A DNA stretch of 64,000 nucleotides, taken from contig CM039184.1 of the NCBI GenBank assembly GCA_008360975.2, positions 54,340,797 to 54,404,796 of the forward strand, written 5' to 3'. Each line of letters begins with the position of its first letter. The first letter of the stretch is position 1. A model generated the notes under the pieces. The model saw only the letters and a list, made by a program, of their open reading frames with translations. It did not search any database and was not told where the DNA came from. Origin of the DNA: Lichenostomus cassidix (lineage: Eukaryota; Chordata; Aves; Passeriformes; Meliphagidae). The translations under genes were made by a program, and so were the position numbers. Positions 26,297-41,200 of the stretch are shown one piece after another.

Positions 26297-29200
26297 GTGA
26301 GTACCGTCCCGCGTGGGGGGTGGGCAGCCTCCGGGAGACGTGTGCGGGGCGGAGGGGGAGCGGGAGCGTCAGTGTGAGGTAGAACGGGGTGAGGTGGGGG
26401 GCAGTGGAAGAGCAGTTGACTCCCCTCTACTCCTGGAGAAGGCCCCGGGAGCGGATGTGCTTTCCATGTGTTCCGGTGGTTTCCCGGGATGGTCATTTCA
26501 GAAGGGGCCGAAGTGTGCCGTAGCTCACCGGCGGGCCGCCCCGTCCCGTGGAGATCCCCCGCACCACCGCCTGTCCCGGGGAACAGCATCCCCAGATCCC
26601 TCTCCTTCATCCTTCAGGAGGCGTGCTGTTTTTGTGTGCAGGCAATCCTTGCTTATCCATTTGAATAACAAGTTCCAAACAGGATATGCAACTTAATCCA
26701 AAGTAAAAAATGGTCGGCACTTACTTAGATGTAAGTGTGCACATGTAAAGAGAGGCTTTGCAACTTGTTTTCCTTCCTGAGACATGACCTGGTCGCTGTA
26801 GTAAAGAAGTTCATAGAAAGGTTTGGGTTGGAAGGGAGCTCTCAAGATCAGCTGGTCCAATCCCCCTGGCATGGCGAGATCCTCCTCAGCCCCGGATCTC
26901 ATCGGTGGATGGGCCCAAAAGTGGAGCCCTTGCCCCTTCTTTGGAGAGGCTTCGTGTGCCTGTGCTACCATGGGAGGACTCAAGTGCAACCAAGTAGTGT
27001 ACAAGAAAGTCAATGAAAAGGAACTGAAATGTGGGGTCTTGCTTAAGGTATTTATCTGGTCAGCTGGAAATCACAGGTGTGAAAGATCTACCAGTAATGC
27101 GACATTTAAAAAGTACAGAATGTACTGTCATGAGAAGAGCAATCTGCTGCTTTTGTGAACTCTGACAGCACTGAAACACCAAGGATGGGCTTCCTTTAGG
27201 AAGTCTTGGAGAGGTGTGAACCTGGCAGATGCATGGACCTAGATGTGTGAGAAAAGGGAAAGCAAAAAGAAATGAGAGCTGATTAAAGCTAAAGTAATTG
27301 TTCTTGCTTGGAAGTCTGCAAGGGCTCAGACATTATTTCAAAATTACTTGTGAGAAATGATTATAGATGTTCGTATGGGAAGTTTCTGAAGTAGAAAACA
27401 AAGCAAAAAATACAAGTGACAGTAGTTTGATCAACAAAACTGCTTTAGTCTTTGTGAGGCTCAAATGCTTTACAGCTGATTAAATGTTACAAATATGGTA
27501 TTACCCATAAAAATTTTGAATATAAGTAGATGTTAGTATGGTTGATATGCTGAAGTTCACTGTGGGGTTCTTTTGGTTCAAAAAACTTGAATCACAGCTC
27601 TGATAGCTATGAAAGACAAGCAGATACCAAACACAGCAGCCTTGCTGTGAGTGGATCTTTGTTCATCATTGCAGTGACAGAAGAATGTGGAAGAATGGTT
27701 CATCTTTCATTTTGATTTTCATACTCCTTCAATATCTAGAGCATATCTACATAGGCTAATTAGTAGCTTTCAATTAACCAGACTTTGAAGTTCATAACAA
27801 CTTCTGAAACAATGATTTTTCTGTTTTGAACTTTTTAATAGACATAGCATGAAACAATATGATTTTTTTCATTGTTATTTGCAGCAACTATCATAACTGT
27901 GTTGATACAATTTAATGAACACGCACTTCAAAACTTCACTTAAATAATAAGGCAAGGATTATTAAAGCAATGACTTTCTTTTTCCAAGAGAGTGAGCACT
28001 AACTGTTGTGTTCAGGTTCAGAATCTTTTAAGTTCATTGACTCTTGAAGCGTGACTTTCCATTCTGAGAGTTTTTGTTTTGTTGTGCTTTTTTTTTAAAT
28101 TTAATATTACCAAATTCCTGTTGCCATGGATAAAAAGTGTTAGTGACCTGTAGGGTTTGTCGCCAAGTGCCACTTCGCTAACATGTTGATTAGTAGTGCT
28201 TGGATTAATTGTTACCTAATCTTTTGCCAAAAATTACTTTTTTTTTTTCCCCAAGCTGATGCTTAAAATTGCAGCACTTGGTGGATAGTTGTCTGATTAG
28301 TCAAACTGCCCCAAGGTATCTGGAATCTTGATTCTTGTGGGATTTGTCTGTTAAGATAAGTACTAGTTGTATTAGATCTTTTTGGATTATTGGATCCCTG
28401 CAGAGATATGTAGCTGAAAATAGATCACTGTTGTGTATATCAGCTGCATTTTAATTTGGTTAATTTTCTTTTATGTTGACTCTATTTTGCACAAGCCAGT
28501 TTTAAATACAATGACCGATATAGTTTCATATAGCTTCTTGTTTTTTGAATGAGCTAAGAATGATGCAAATGAAATGATTAAATACATTTTGGAAATACTG
28601 ATTTCCTCCTTATCACTGGTCAAGCTCTTAGATTTTCGGCAGATTAGCTACTGTGATTTTAGCATTTACAATTTCTTTTTTCCCAGTGATATGTTTTTGA
28701 GGACAACTGTCTCTAAAAAGTGAGAAAATAAGAGAATGGAAATTTGGATAAGTGAGTAGCATCTGAGGATGCTGGCCAGGTTCCCTCATTCTTGCACATC
28801 TCTGTAGTTAGTGGTTAATCGTGATACAAGTTGGGCAAGGTGACTTAATTTATGAAATGCCTTGGCCTGTGTTTGCCACAGAACCTGCTATTGTCCCAGT
28901 AATTTAGGTCAGTATGATGACAATCTTCAGTTACAATTCAGAAAAAAAAAATCCCAACTTGATTTCTATTGATAAGAGAAAAAGTGAGTTTGTTTCATTA
29001 TTGAGGAAGAAAAGCAGACACTGGAAGAGGAGTATTGAAGTATGGAGACATATCTGTGGGAGCATAAGTAATGTTTAGGATTTCTGGTGGCACTGTAGAC
29101 TGATTTTGCTTTACAATTCAGGTAGAATTGCCTGTTGCTTTACTGGGCACTTAAGTCAAATTCCAAGGTGAATTCAAGTTTATTTATAGCTAAGGAAGGG

Positions 29201-32200
29201 ACTTTTTTCCTAGCATTAGGTAATAACAACTGATGTGGATGCAAGTGAAGGGTGTATCTGCATGAACACCATAGGTGGCTTTGACATTTGTAGGTTAACC
29301 AGCCAGATGAGATGCGTTTGGTTTGAAGATACCAAAACCAGGTGAATGTTACTGTGATTTGTCTGCCATGCTCGTTATTTCAGTAGATACTGAAGCCATT
29401 GTCATGGTGCACATTTAAGTAAGGAATGCACAGTACTTTTGTAATAGAAGTCTGAGAGAAAATACCTGTTGCTACTGTGTTTCTTGATGCAAGCTCAAAT
29501 GATGATGATGGATACTTGTTCAAACTTGCTGGATATTAGCCATTACTTTGTTTTTTGAAGAGAATGTGTTAAATCCACTGAAGGCAAGACTATGAAGCTT
29601 ATTATTTGTTGAGAATATAATTTACCTGTAAAATACATTATTGGAAAAGGAATCTAAATAAACGAAAGAAAAGCATATATATTCAGTAAAGAATTTCATT
29701 TCTGAATCAGGAGCCTTACTGCTCTGCAAACAACTTTGCTTAAACACATATCCTCATAGGAACATGGGAGTATCAGTGTTTGCACTTAAACAAGTGTTAG
29801 GATTTACAAGCCAGAGCTTTTCAAAGATATGCTTAACTGGGTTGCTGTTAGGAAACATCTTAAAATGTTACAATTTTTGTCCAGTTCCTAAATAAAATCA
29901 CATCAAACTACATCCGTCAAGCAGCACAAAGGCATTCTTACTTGGACTTCCAAATATCTGTGCAATTTTTCCATTTGTGACACAAATTCAAAATTTCAGA
30001 CATTTCAAAGCAAAATATTTCTCATATTGCAAGGAGCCACTTGTATTGCAATGTGGGATTATGCTGTAATTACTTGAGTCAGGTGTAATGCCAATATCCT
30101 TTGTGGAAGTTTGCCTCTTCTTTTAAAGTACATTTCTATTTACTAACTTGATGGTAATCCTGATAGCTATTGGTTTGGGGTTCTTTTGGTTGGAATAGTT
30201 AATTTTAGACTGTTAAAGTGCTCAGTACTAATAACTTGGGCAGTGATAACATTTTTGAAGGTACAAAGTGCTGATAAAAAGTGCCATTAAAACTTAAAAT
30301 TTCCTTTGACCAGTGGATACATGGGCTATATGAAATGCATTTTACTTACGAACACAAGGCAGTACAGAGATAGTACTTGAGAACTGTAGCTGCAATGTAG
30401 TAATTCACCAGTGTATGCCTTTTTATCTGTGACATCTGGCTCCTAAAAATTATTAGAGTGTGTCATTTACTGGTAGGCTTATGTTCTAGTAGACCTATTC
30501 AGGATACATCTACCAGATTTTTGTGTCTTTTACCTTCTTGGGAAGATAACCAATTTTGTGCATTTCTGATGTATTTTTCCAACACTGGTTCATTGCTGTG
30601 AGCTTGTTATAGGATATTGAGTATGTACAGTATTCTCTTGTTGTGTACACTTTTGTATATATTTTATTGCAAGAAAATTCTGACATTGCAATATGAACAA
30701 TGTTTTCTCTAAATTGCAATATTTAGTTCTATTTGAAAAACTATTCAGCTTTGGAAGGCATCATGTTACATGGTTTATATGTGTCCACTGGGATACACTG
30801 TCAAGGTTGAATAGTGTTTTCCCATGGTTGAATAGTATTTTCCCGGTTCAGTGTTGCAGTAATGACTTTACCATACATGGTGGTTTTGTAACAGGCAATA
30901 GTCTTCTTGCAGTATTATATTCAATTATTGTATTGATTCATACTTTTTTATAAAAAAACATTTCTGTGTAAGCATTTTAAAATTCTTTTAGGTGCCTTTC
31001 ACAATGAGATTATTGTACTTTTGATTAAATACGTGAGGTAATTAGAAATATGGCTTCTGTAGCATAGATAGAACTGTAGCAGTTGTTACAAGCCTGGGGC
31101 TCGGGTTTTGCATCAGAGCTATGTATTGTTTACTGTTGAGTTGAAAATCAGGGAGAAGGAGAGAGCTAAGTTTTGAAAAATTCCAGAGAGCAAATTTAGA
31201 TTTTTGTAGTGGAACTTTTTTTTTTAGTTGTCAGAGCTACCATATTAATGTAAAATACCTTTGTTCCTAAGGAGGAAACCATATAAGCAATGCTCTTTAT
31301 GTGTTCATTAGCCCTGCAATTAGCCCTAAAGTGACTATTAAATGTTGAATGTGTTATCCATCTTCCTGAGGCTAGATACAGAATTTTAATCTTCACAATT
31401 AATGCTTTATTTTATTGTTGTCTTTTATTGATCAGTAGTATTCCTGGTTTTCTTCAGAACTGCAAAATACTAAAACTTTTTATTTAATGCCAAGAGTAAA
31501 ATAATTGAACTAGAATTTGTGCTGCAGTGATGAAGAACGAATAACCTCTTATGTCTCATTGCCTAAAGTTTGCTCATGTTTCAGAGGTTATTTTTGTAAT
31601 TTAAAGCAACTATGGAGCTGCAAGTTTAGATTTTTCAAAATTTAATGGTTCCCATATGTACTTTGCGTGGGCCAGATATGTTGCAGGTTCATGGATTTGT
31701 CATTACTGCCTTATATAGTCTATCTTTACCATTACAGTCTATAATTTTTGAATCTGTTCAGTTTAAATGCATTTTTGTACTACTAATTAATCCATGAAGA
31801 TTAAAAACAGTTGAGCATTTCTTTTCCTCAGGGATAAAAACCTTTTCTAAATTTAAGAATGTCAGATAAAGTATGTTTTCAGGATAAAGTATGTTTCATG
31901 TTTTTGCTTTCTGTAGTGAAATAAATAATGACTTATAAATTCTGATTAAAAAAATTTATATAATCTATAAAATGTTTCTAGTCTTTATATAGCAAATAGG
32001 TGAGAATTTTCACCTTATATGCACTGTTTATGTGTTTAGCAGTGAAAACTGCAATGTCTTGTTGCTCTTGGAGTGCTAGAGATCATACCCATTAATTACC
32101 ATTGATGTGGGTTACTGTGTTGTGGCTTCTCCTCCTGCAGTGCCGCAGGGCATGTCCAGTGGTGCAGTACAGCACTGTCCTGCAGATCTCCAGGCTGCTC

Positions 32201-35200
32201 TGGAGCCAGTGGCACACCAGTGCACTGCAGTGCAGAGCCTTTAGGTCCCCAAGGAGCTGACCTGCTTTCATTGCGGGTGTGATCCAAGCTGGTCAGCCAG
32301 TTTGGGCTCGGCTGCACAGTTGTCACTTCTGGACTAGGAACTTGACCTTCTTGCTAAGACAGAACAACTAAGAGCATAATAAATGCAGATTGATTGAAGA
32401 CGTTTAAGGAATTGGCAGCTTAATTCCACAATTCTGTCTGCACTGGACAGTGTGTTCTAGGATTCGTCCAGACTCCAGGTGCCTGACGGCTGTGCTATCT
32501 TAAGGTGATTTGTCTAGGAGACAGTCTGTGCCCTCTGCTATGTATGTTCAGTCTAGGGAGAGAAGGTGCTTTGAGGTAGGGGAAGGGAGGTTAGAGGCTA
32601 GATACAGAGTGAATAAAGGCAGGAAGATGGGATTTAGAGGCAGAAACTGTTGCTGGGATTTTAGGGTGGAAGTGTGGGTTTCTTTGAGTGGATATATCTG
32701 TTGTGGAGGTGGGAAATCGGAAAACTTAAAGGAGAATGAAGAAGGCAGAGCAAATAAGGTACTGAAGGCTGAGTGTAAGCTGGCTTGGTGTGAGATGAGC
32801 AAGATTCTTGGAAATGCAGCAACTACCCCCAAAATCACTAAAAGCAGTATTAACATTTCAATGCCAGTAAGAAAAGATGGATCATGTAAGGAATGGTAGT
32901 GGTATAACACAGTCCATGAAAACTGTTCTGTTTCTGTCCACCAAAACATAAAGGTTTTTTCTGTCATATACAAGAACTCCTTATTAGTTTGCCCATGTTG
33001 TTAAAGTGTGTTTTACCTTGAAACTTAGTATCAGGCAGAGTTTTTGCAAGTTATGCTCAGGTTTCTGTAAGTGTCCTGTCATACATTCCAGAAAACTTAT
33101 TCCAATACCTCGAACTGTTGTTTTAGGATAACAGCCTGTGGTGTCAACAGCAAGTCAAAGCAATTCTCAAAATTGTGTGTTGATGGGCTCACTGATGTTT
33201 CTGTGGGTTGTGGTGACCTGACCTTACAGCTGTTTGCTGGAGATCCCCTTCAACCATCTCTTCCTGCTTCTGACACAGGGATGGTGAGATGCGAGGGCTG
33301 AGGAGAGAAAATCTCACCCTCTGAGAGGGGAATGTTGCATCAGCATCCAGCTGTTTGTAAAACTGTAGCCTAACTGGACCTGGTTTGTTCATACCTTCAC
33401 CTCCCAGTCTCTCACTGTGTAGATGTTTGTGGTTTTCTTTTCCTCTCCTCCCTGGCTGCAGTACTAGCATTTGTCTGGCTCCGTGCCTAGTCAGTTCAGG
33501 GAGCTAAGCCATCCAAAAACTGTTTACTTCTGTAGGATTAGGATATAAATTTTTGTAAATGTATCTTTGTATGCCAGCTGCTAACAGGAAGTGCTTGTTA
33601 ACGTGTCTAGACAAAGCACTTTCTAGAGAGCAGGTACACCTGATAGGAAGTGTGAATACATGTGAGATGGGGTGTGACAGTCTGTACTCTAATTAGTACT
33701 ACTGTAATATGACACAGAGAATTTATTGGCCGTTGCAGCTAAAGTTAGGAGTGGCTGGTAAGGCATCCCTGTACAGTCTTTTGTGTGAAGCAAGTTACTC
33801 TCTTACATGTATGGATGGAGGTTTTGGATTCAGATAAACTTGCGCTGAACTGCAAGCCAGTGAAAATCCTAAAAAAGTGTACATCCGGTAGCTAAGTGGG
33901 AAAGTCAGGAGGGAGCAGAAGGCAGTAAAACAGGATAGTTATTACAGAAAAAGTTGATCATCGTATCTTAAAATAATGCAGATGCTACAGATAAAAGCAG
34001 GGGGGAGAGAACTTGGAGGAAGCTTCCTAGAATTTAGTGGTCACAAGGGTTAGACTTCCAGTCTTACTAGCTAACTTACTGGCTTTAGAAATGGCAACAC
34101 AGAGTTAGTATTGGAAGAAATTGGGGGTAGCTGCATCCTCTGAAATTTCTCCTTGGTAGGCTTTTGAACCTGGGATAAGTACAAGAAAGAAAGAAAAGTT
34201 TGGGAGGTAACTTTGTAATTTCACAAGAATTTCTTTTGAAAGCAGTATGAGTTTCAGCAACATTGCTGCTCGTTCTTGCATTCAATTTTGCCCTTCAGTT
34301 CTGTCCTAAGGTGATTTTCATTTAGTACTTTTACATAGAATACTTGCTGATTTGATCCAGTGATTGGCACTGTATTTCATTAGAAGTAACTTCAATCCTT
34401 AAGAACAGTTTGTTTTTAATGAAAATCAATAAATAAAACATGTTGCCATATACTGACTATCAAGAAAAACATTCTTTAATGACAGTGCATAGTGAGCATC
34501 ACTGCTTGAATGATCCAGGGATTGTGTAGGAAAAATAAAGAGTCTTTAGATTATATAAATTTACTACATTACTAGTTAAAAATGGAGCAGTATAAATAGA
34601 TATGGTTTTAATTCTTTAATTTCATCTGAGGGGTTTAGTTTACAATTTTAATATTGTTTAATATGCATAATAATGAAATATTGCAGGAAATCTTTTATCT
34701 GTTGCACACTTCTATTTTGCAAGTATCTCATTGCTAAGCTTCCTCAATTGTAATGTTTTTGTTGAATTGGAAAATACTGTCCCCTTTCATTAGAGTTTTG
34801 GAATGATTAATAGCTCTTTTTCTGTATAACACTTATGGAGTGTTTTCATTTCAGAGTTACTTTTAAGCGGGTCCTGTTTGTGTTCGCTTCAATTTGTTAC
34901 AAGGTTTCTTTCCCTTTGACACCAGTAACTCACTAGAAGGCAAAATACTAACTTGAAAAATACTGGGTTTGTGTTCTTGTTAAATCACTATTTCTACAAG
35001 ATAAACTTAAAGAAATCTATTTCTTTTTGCATGCTCATGACTTCCAGCAGAAGGCATTTTTCTTGGTTGTTTGCAGATGGTTATTTTAATCTGACTTTTG
35101 TGGGTGGCTGCTTTCCCAGTCCTTAGAGTATGCAGTCATCATGAATTGATCTGATTTATTTTCTATTTCCTGGCTCTCTATTTGGGTCTTAAAATGTGTT

Positions 35201-38200
35201 TTGGAAGCTGCTTCAGCATTCAGCTAACAGTTACACTGTCTCTCAGTCTTCATACAGGCTTCTTGGTGGCCATTTTAACTATTTGGTATTAAGGGTTGTG
35301 TGTGTGTTTTAATAACATTCTCTGGATTAGGATTCAATTGTTAAGTTAGGATGTGCATTCTCAATTCCTGTCTAGTTGACTGCTGTCTTGGTGATGGTTG
35401 TTTTATAGCTGACAAGCCAAAATTGTTTCACAGAACAAAACTTTCATCTTAGTGCTTATTACATTATTCTAATGGTAAAAAAGGATCCAGCCATGATTTT
35501 TTTCCCCATCTCTATGAGAAAGAAAAGTTAGTACATTGTCTTTAGTATCTTGCTAAAATTCCTTGTAGTTCAAGGCCGGATTTTGGGTTTGACTGCATTT
35601 ATATATTGCATGCTGGGCATCTACTGCTAAAGGTTTCGCCAATAAGTTAAGAGTTGTAGTTGAGCTTCTTTGCAGTTTTGCCAAAATCTTCTGCCAGTTT
35701 ATGGAGCAAAATGGAAAACAGGCTTTCAGGTCCAAGTTATATTCAACAAAGAAACATTTCATCAATGTTCTTGGAATAGGTGAGAAGCTGGGGAGAGTTG
35801 GGTGGGGAGGTTGAGGGGGCTGGTACTTTTTTTTTCTTGCAGTGCATTGTTTCAGATCACCTCACTGCCTCTACAGTGATTCTGCTCAGTCAGAGGAAGA
35901 GGGAAATGCTTTGTTGTAAGGTGACTTGAGATGTCCATAATCCTTTCTAGAACCTAATTTTCAGCTGCTTGTTCTTTCAAGTTTTTTGTGTTCATTTCTG
36001 TGGCCATGTTTTTTTTACATACTAACTAATGTTAGTTCCACATTTTATGTTCTGGTATGTGTTGGACAAGCAAAATGCATTTTTTCCAAGCAGATGTTGT
36101 TGATTATTTAAAAGAAAATAAACATCTCTTATGGAGCTCATAAGAAATACGGAGCAGCAGTGATGTTGGGCCATGGAAACCCCTTCATGAAATCTTCAGT
36201 GACATCATTTATGTTTCACAGTCATTTGTTAAAGAGTAGAACAAGATGGGGATGAGTGGAGCTGTCATCTCAATGATAGCTCTCTTACTGTTTTCTCTTC
36301 AGACTACTTAATGATGGAAAAGTTAGCATATTTTCAGAATTACTTGCCTCTTTGGAAAAATTATGGTCTTAAACTAGTAACTTAGAATTATTATTGATCA
36401 CAAATAATATCCTCTGCCTAAGTGGTACATTATAGTCCATCATTTCATTGTACATTAATGCACAGAAACTCTGAAAGTGACTATAAAACATCTACTTAGA
36501 GGTGAATGCTTTACTGTGTTTTGTCTTTTTGTGCCACATCTCTTAATACTTCAAATAATGTATAGACTATATATTAATAGCAAGTTTTCAACTGCATTTT
36601 TTTAAGATTACACAACATTTTTGTGTGATGAAGTGTTTCAGGTTATATGGAGTGTTGTAAAATCTATCATTTATTGTACTAAACCTTTATGGTTGAGCAA
36701 CTAATAGCCTCTGCAGAGAAAATACTAAATCAGTCTGACTGTAATTTGTAAATCACACTCAAGAGAGAAATTTACCTTATACCTAGATATTCAAAGGCAT
36801 CTACTTTAGGCCTATTTTTTTATAGGCAATGTCAGAATACTAATTTTTTTTTCTTACAGAACTGTTATTTAGTTTAAATTTAGTTCAGTCAGTTATAGCT
36901 AGTTTGGAAGTGGTCCTGGCTCCACTTTGAATAACTTCTTTTGCTGGAAAAAAATACAGGTAAATGAATAAATCTTAAGATGAAGTAAATTGTAACTAAA
37001 GTACAAGTTAATTTCTATGCTACCAAAGACTAATATGCTTGCTTGCTTCTGTTGACTTACTGTTTGCTTGTGAATCTTTTGGGGTTTTTTTCCTAATTTC
37101 TCTAGAAGTCTGGAATTGGTCTGATTTTTTTTTTTCTTGCTGCTGCTGTTATGCCTTATGCTCAGTTTGCCTTAACTATTAATGATTTTTATAAGCTCCT
37201 TCATCTACTTCTTTCTATATTATTATTTTTCTTTGTGCATACATTTCTGAAACCAGGAAGGATGTTGAAATAAAGGTGTACTTTATTTAGTTTACTGAAT
37301 GTATTGCTGTTTTTACAAATAATACTTACTATTTAAATTGAAACTTTTTTCTCTTTGAGTAGAAGTGGAGGTAGTTTCAAAGATTTTAGGATATATAATT
37401 TTAATGCTTCAGGTTGGATTTTACTAGTTTTGCGGGCATTCCAATTTTAGGTGATTATTATTACCACCAAACTTGCACTCTTGCAAATGTGTGTACTGGT
37501 TTTCTGTTAAACATTGTGCCATTCTTGATGGAAAGATTCCTTGAAAAACTTTTTATAAGAGTACCTGGGCTTCCTTGATTTCTACGTGTGTTTTTAAAAA
37601 ACAACACTGTGTTTCATTTGTTCTTTTAGGTTATCACAGCTGCAGCCAAGGGACAATTTTTCTTATATTCTTCTTATGAGGTAGCTTAACATATTGGACT
37701 GCAGAACTATATTTTCACACTCTAGTAGATGATACAGGCATTGTAGCAATACAATAGCAATTTCTCAGTATACTTTTAAGTATTTTTCCCCCTCTACTTT
37801 TCCACCATTCCTGTGATCAGTCTTCACCTGGGATTATCTGACTGTGTAGCATACTGTGTTGAGCACACTTGTATAGTTGATATAAATTAATCTCCTGGGA
37901 GATGCCCTGGGTAAACATGTAGTTTACCGTTACTGCTGCTTGTGGAGCAGTGGGCAGCATGGATGACTTGAGATGAGCTGCAAAAATATGTCTTATGACT
38001 AGAAGGTGAGAAGATGGAATGGAGTCTCCTCGTTCTAACATCAGAACTTGTTACCTCTGTTGAATTATTTAAGGCTAACTTTGAGAATTTTTAAACCTTC
38101 TTATCAGGCTGGAAATGGAACATTTTCAAATAATTTCTTCAGCTGTGTGTGTGAGATGAGAGAGAGAGATCGAGTGAAAGCCAGAGCTTCTAGACAAAAA

Positions 38201-41200
38201 ATGCCTGCTCTGTGTCTAAACTACAGAGACTTGAGGAAATCTTTGAGAAACCTGGAGAAGAAAACTACATAGTATAACATATAGTTTTGTCAAAATGATG
38301 CTGTTTTCACAGATTGCTGTTTCTGTATTTTAGTTTTATCTTGGTCATTGTGTGTTGTAAAATATAAATCCTAGTCGTTATATAGTAAATTCTATGCACT
38401 GGAGGAAAGAGGGGGATGTGTGTGCATGTGTGTCTGTTTGGTTTATGGCTGTTGTAAAGGACATCTGAAAGACGTAGTGGAGTGGAAAGAAATCTCAGAG
38501 TGGCACCTCTAAGTGCAGAAGTAGTTATCCATCCTGAAGATGTAATTGGTGTGAGTGAAGAAATGCAGGGACATACTGGGTATGCCGGATGCATTTGATA
38601 GAGGACCTGTCTGAAATTGAAGTGACTGTAGCAGAAGTTGTGGAACAATCTGATAGAGTGAATAAATGTCCAGGACAAGATGGTGTGACTGAAGAGCTTT
38701 TAGAACTGTGGGATAAAATGTCTGAAGTCTTTCTTAGAATGAACTTGATTTTTGAGGACTGGAGGATAACAAATGCTCATTTTTATAAGTGCATCACCAT
38801 CTGCATGGTTCCAAGTCTGACGTTTGTGTTGAGCAAATCAGTAGAATTTATAATCAATATATTGGATACCTGGATGAAGAAAAAGGTGCCATGGAAAATT
38901 TTCTGTTATGAGAAGCTCTTCCCCACAGTCCTTTGGAGTTCTTCAGAATCAGCAAAATATTTACAAGGTTGATCCAGCTGTTATAATGAGACATGCTTTT
39001 CTAAAAGGTGTGTCTGAACCTTGCCAAAGGCATTTGATGAAAAGAGTATGTCAGTCTTAAAAGGAGGATCATCAGATCAGCAGCTGACTTGCTAAGGATA
39101 AGAGGAGGGTGTGGAAGTAAATGGTTATCCTTCTCAGTGGAGTCACAGAGACCTGTAACGCACAACTTATTTCTTAATGGCCTGTAAAACAGTGTGAGTA
39201 AGGGGTTGACATAGTTGGGTGAGTTGATTGATGTAATAAGGATGAGGATAAAGTGAAGAATTTTGGAGGAAGTTTGTGAAAGTAATTGGGCAATAAAATG
39301 GCAGCAGCAGCACATTGTAGAAAAAATGAAAAATGTATTGGGGATGAAAACAAATCTTGTCATATCAGACCATGGGCATTGAGCTACCCAGAAATCTTAG
39401 ATTCTTAGCACAAGTTGTAAAGGCAGGTCATATGTTAGGAATTACTAGGAATATTGTAGGAAACAGAACATTATTATTCCAGTATGTAGATGGGTGAGTT
39501 GTCTGTGTGTTGAGTACTGTGTCAGTTGTGGTGGTCCTACCTCACAATTTCTTTAGTGTAATAAAGCTGGAAAGAACTCAGAAATCATTAAGGTGGCACA
39601 AATGGCTTTTGTGTAAAGAATAATTAAGTAAAACATAGATTTTACATCTGGAAAGCGACATCTAGGTTTGTAGATAATTGCACATGTTAAAAAGAGGGGA
39701 AGTGGATTGATTACTCCGTGTTTCACTGTTAGAAATGGGGAATGTTACATAGAGCTGACAGGAGGTGTTTTCAAAACAAGTGAGATGTGGCATTTTTTAT
39801 GGAAGGGAGCATTGTACTGTGGAGCTTGTGTAAGGAGTTTTGCAGATGCCAAAATTTGACATGATTCAAAATTTTGAAAATAGGCTTTTTTCTTTAAATT
39901 TTTTTTGTCCAACAGACAACTATGTAGTTGTATAGAAAGCAGGTCCTTCTAAGTAAGGAAATATCCAGCAATACAAAGAATTTCCTACCTTGAGGACAAT
40001 TTGCATCTGCTGTGATCTGTGCAGATGTCTGTGATTGGAGGAGAGGGTGCTTGGCAAGATAGACCCGATCCAGTTATTTCAATGAAAGAGGGAATTTATG
40101 GTTGTGTTGTTATTTAAGACAAGAAAGGATAGATGAATGCTTGCTGAGCTTATTTGCAGATGTTCTAAAAAGATTGCATTGAGGAGAAGGATGGGTGGGA
40201 AAGGTGGAACAGTCTGGGAGAAGTGTGTGTGTGAGTGGCTGACAATGGGAGCAGAGGAAATGGGAAGCAGGCATTATGCTGCTTGGTTTGGAAAACCCAA
40301 GTGGATACAGAAGACAAGAATGTTGAATGTACTGATTGGTTCTTTAATACTTCATTTCTACTAAACCAATTCTAGGGTTTTATTAGGATAATCCTAGATG
40401 GGTGTACTTCCTCTCAGATGTTATATATGTGAGCTTGCATGGTACTTGCAACATGACATAGAAAATCTTCTTTTTCTCTTTCATAATAGTTAAGCAGTGC
40501 TGTTGTATGTACCTCAAGACAATGAGCTAGGCATTGCAGTTTGATACACAGGCTGTTAAAAAAAGAGTTACAAGAGAATTGTACCCTGCAGGAAAAAAAT
40601 TTATTACCAAATTTATAATATATTGTTCTTGATTGATTTTGTTCATAGGATTTTGAGTAACAATAAAATAACAGAGCTGAAGAATGGTTCCTTCTCTGGA
40701 TTACACCTTCTTGAAAGATTGTAAGTACTTGTTAAAAAGCTATTTTCACTTTAAAAATTAAGTGATATATTGTTAACATTTCATTAGTAATTCTGAGAAC
40801 AGAATGTCTTAAATAAGAGATGTGTTCTTTATTTTGATGTATTTTTTTTGTGATTGAAGAGTTAACATAGCTATGCGTTCTCTTAACTTGAGTGAATGAA
40901 TTATTCATTAATATGAATGACATGTAACAGCAAAAAAGGGATAATCTCACCTGCAGGTGAGAGGGCAGTTTCAGTGAGAAGTTTACTAGAATGCTATGAT
41001 GGATGGATTTGCTTTGTTGGTTGTTTCATTATACAAACACTTATGTTGTAAAGAAAATTGCTTCTTTAATTTCTTATGAAGTGTCAAATGCTTAGTCGAA
41101 CAGTTGCAAAATATAATTGCAGGGGAAGCAGATGTATTAGAGCCTCTAAGAGAGAATGGATTTATTACAGATTTCTTGTTGACATTTATTTTAAGAGTTT

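Larger units (their letters stand above)
25500..26460 (+). promoter_or_regulatory. ADGRA3: CpG island and probable ADGRA3 promoter
   Basis: Composition switches near 25,500 from AT-rich to a dense G+C and CpG block, which fades after about 26,460, inside intron 1. It surrounds the first coding exon, as expected of a housekeeping-type promoter. GC-box-like ggggcg motifs occur several times (for example near 25,565 and 25,935). The sequence gcgcaggcgc at 25,694-25,703 resembles an NRF1 site with one deviation. No TATA box is placed near the start codon. The exact transcription start cannot be read from the bases. Long open frames on both strands here come from lack of AT-rich stop codons and are not credible genes. 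Confidence 0.85.
26297..40648 (+). other. ADGRA3 intron 1 (14.35 kb)
   Basis: It begins gtgagt and ends ttcatag. The first 160 bp are still CpG island. It contains a CR1 tail (26,811-26,875), small tandem duplications (30,805-30,844 and 31,865-31,900), a locally GC-rich patch at about 32,100-32,330, and a long decayed LINE (38,590-40,080). Open frames of up to 141 codons exist but match no family I know. Long first introns of this gene type often hold enhancers; none can be identified from sequence alone. Confidence 0.85.

Noticed and set aside
32548..32973. 141-codon open frame on the minus strand in intron 1
   Set aside because: Overlaps a 129-codon plus-strand frame with equally plain composition, and neither matches any family I know.
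38589..38972. 127-codon open frame as a possible gene
   Set aside because: Its sequence follows the reverse-transcriptase core of a CR1-like LINE, so it is part of a decayed mobile element and not a host gene.
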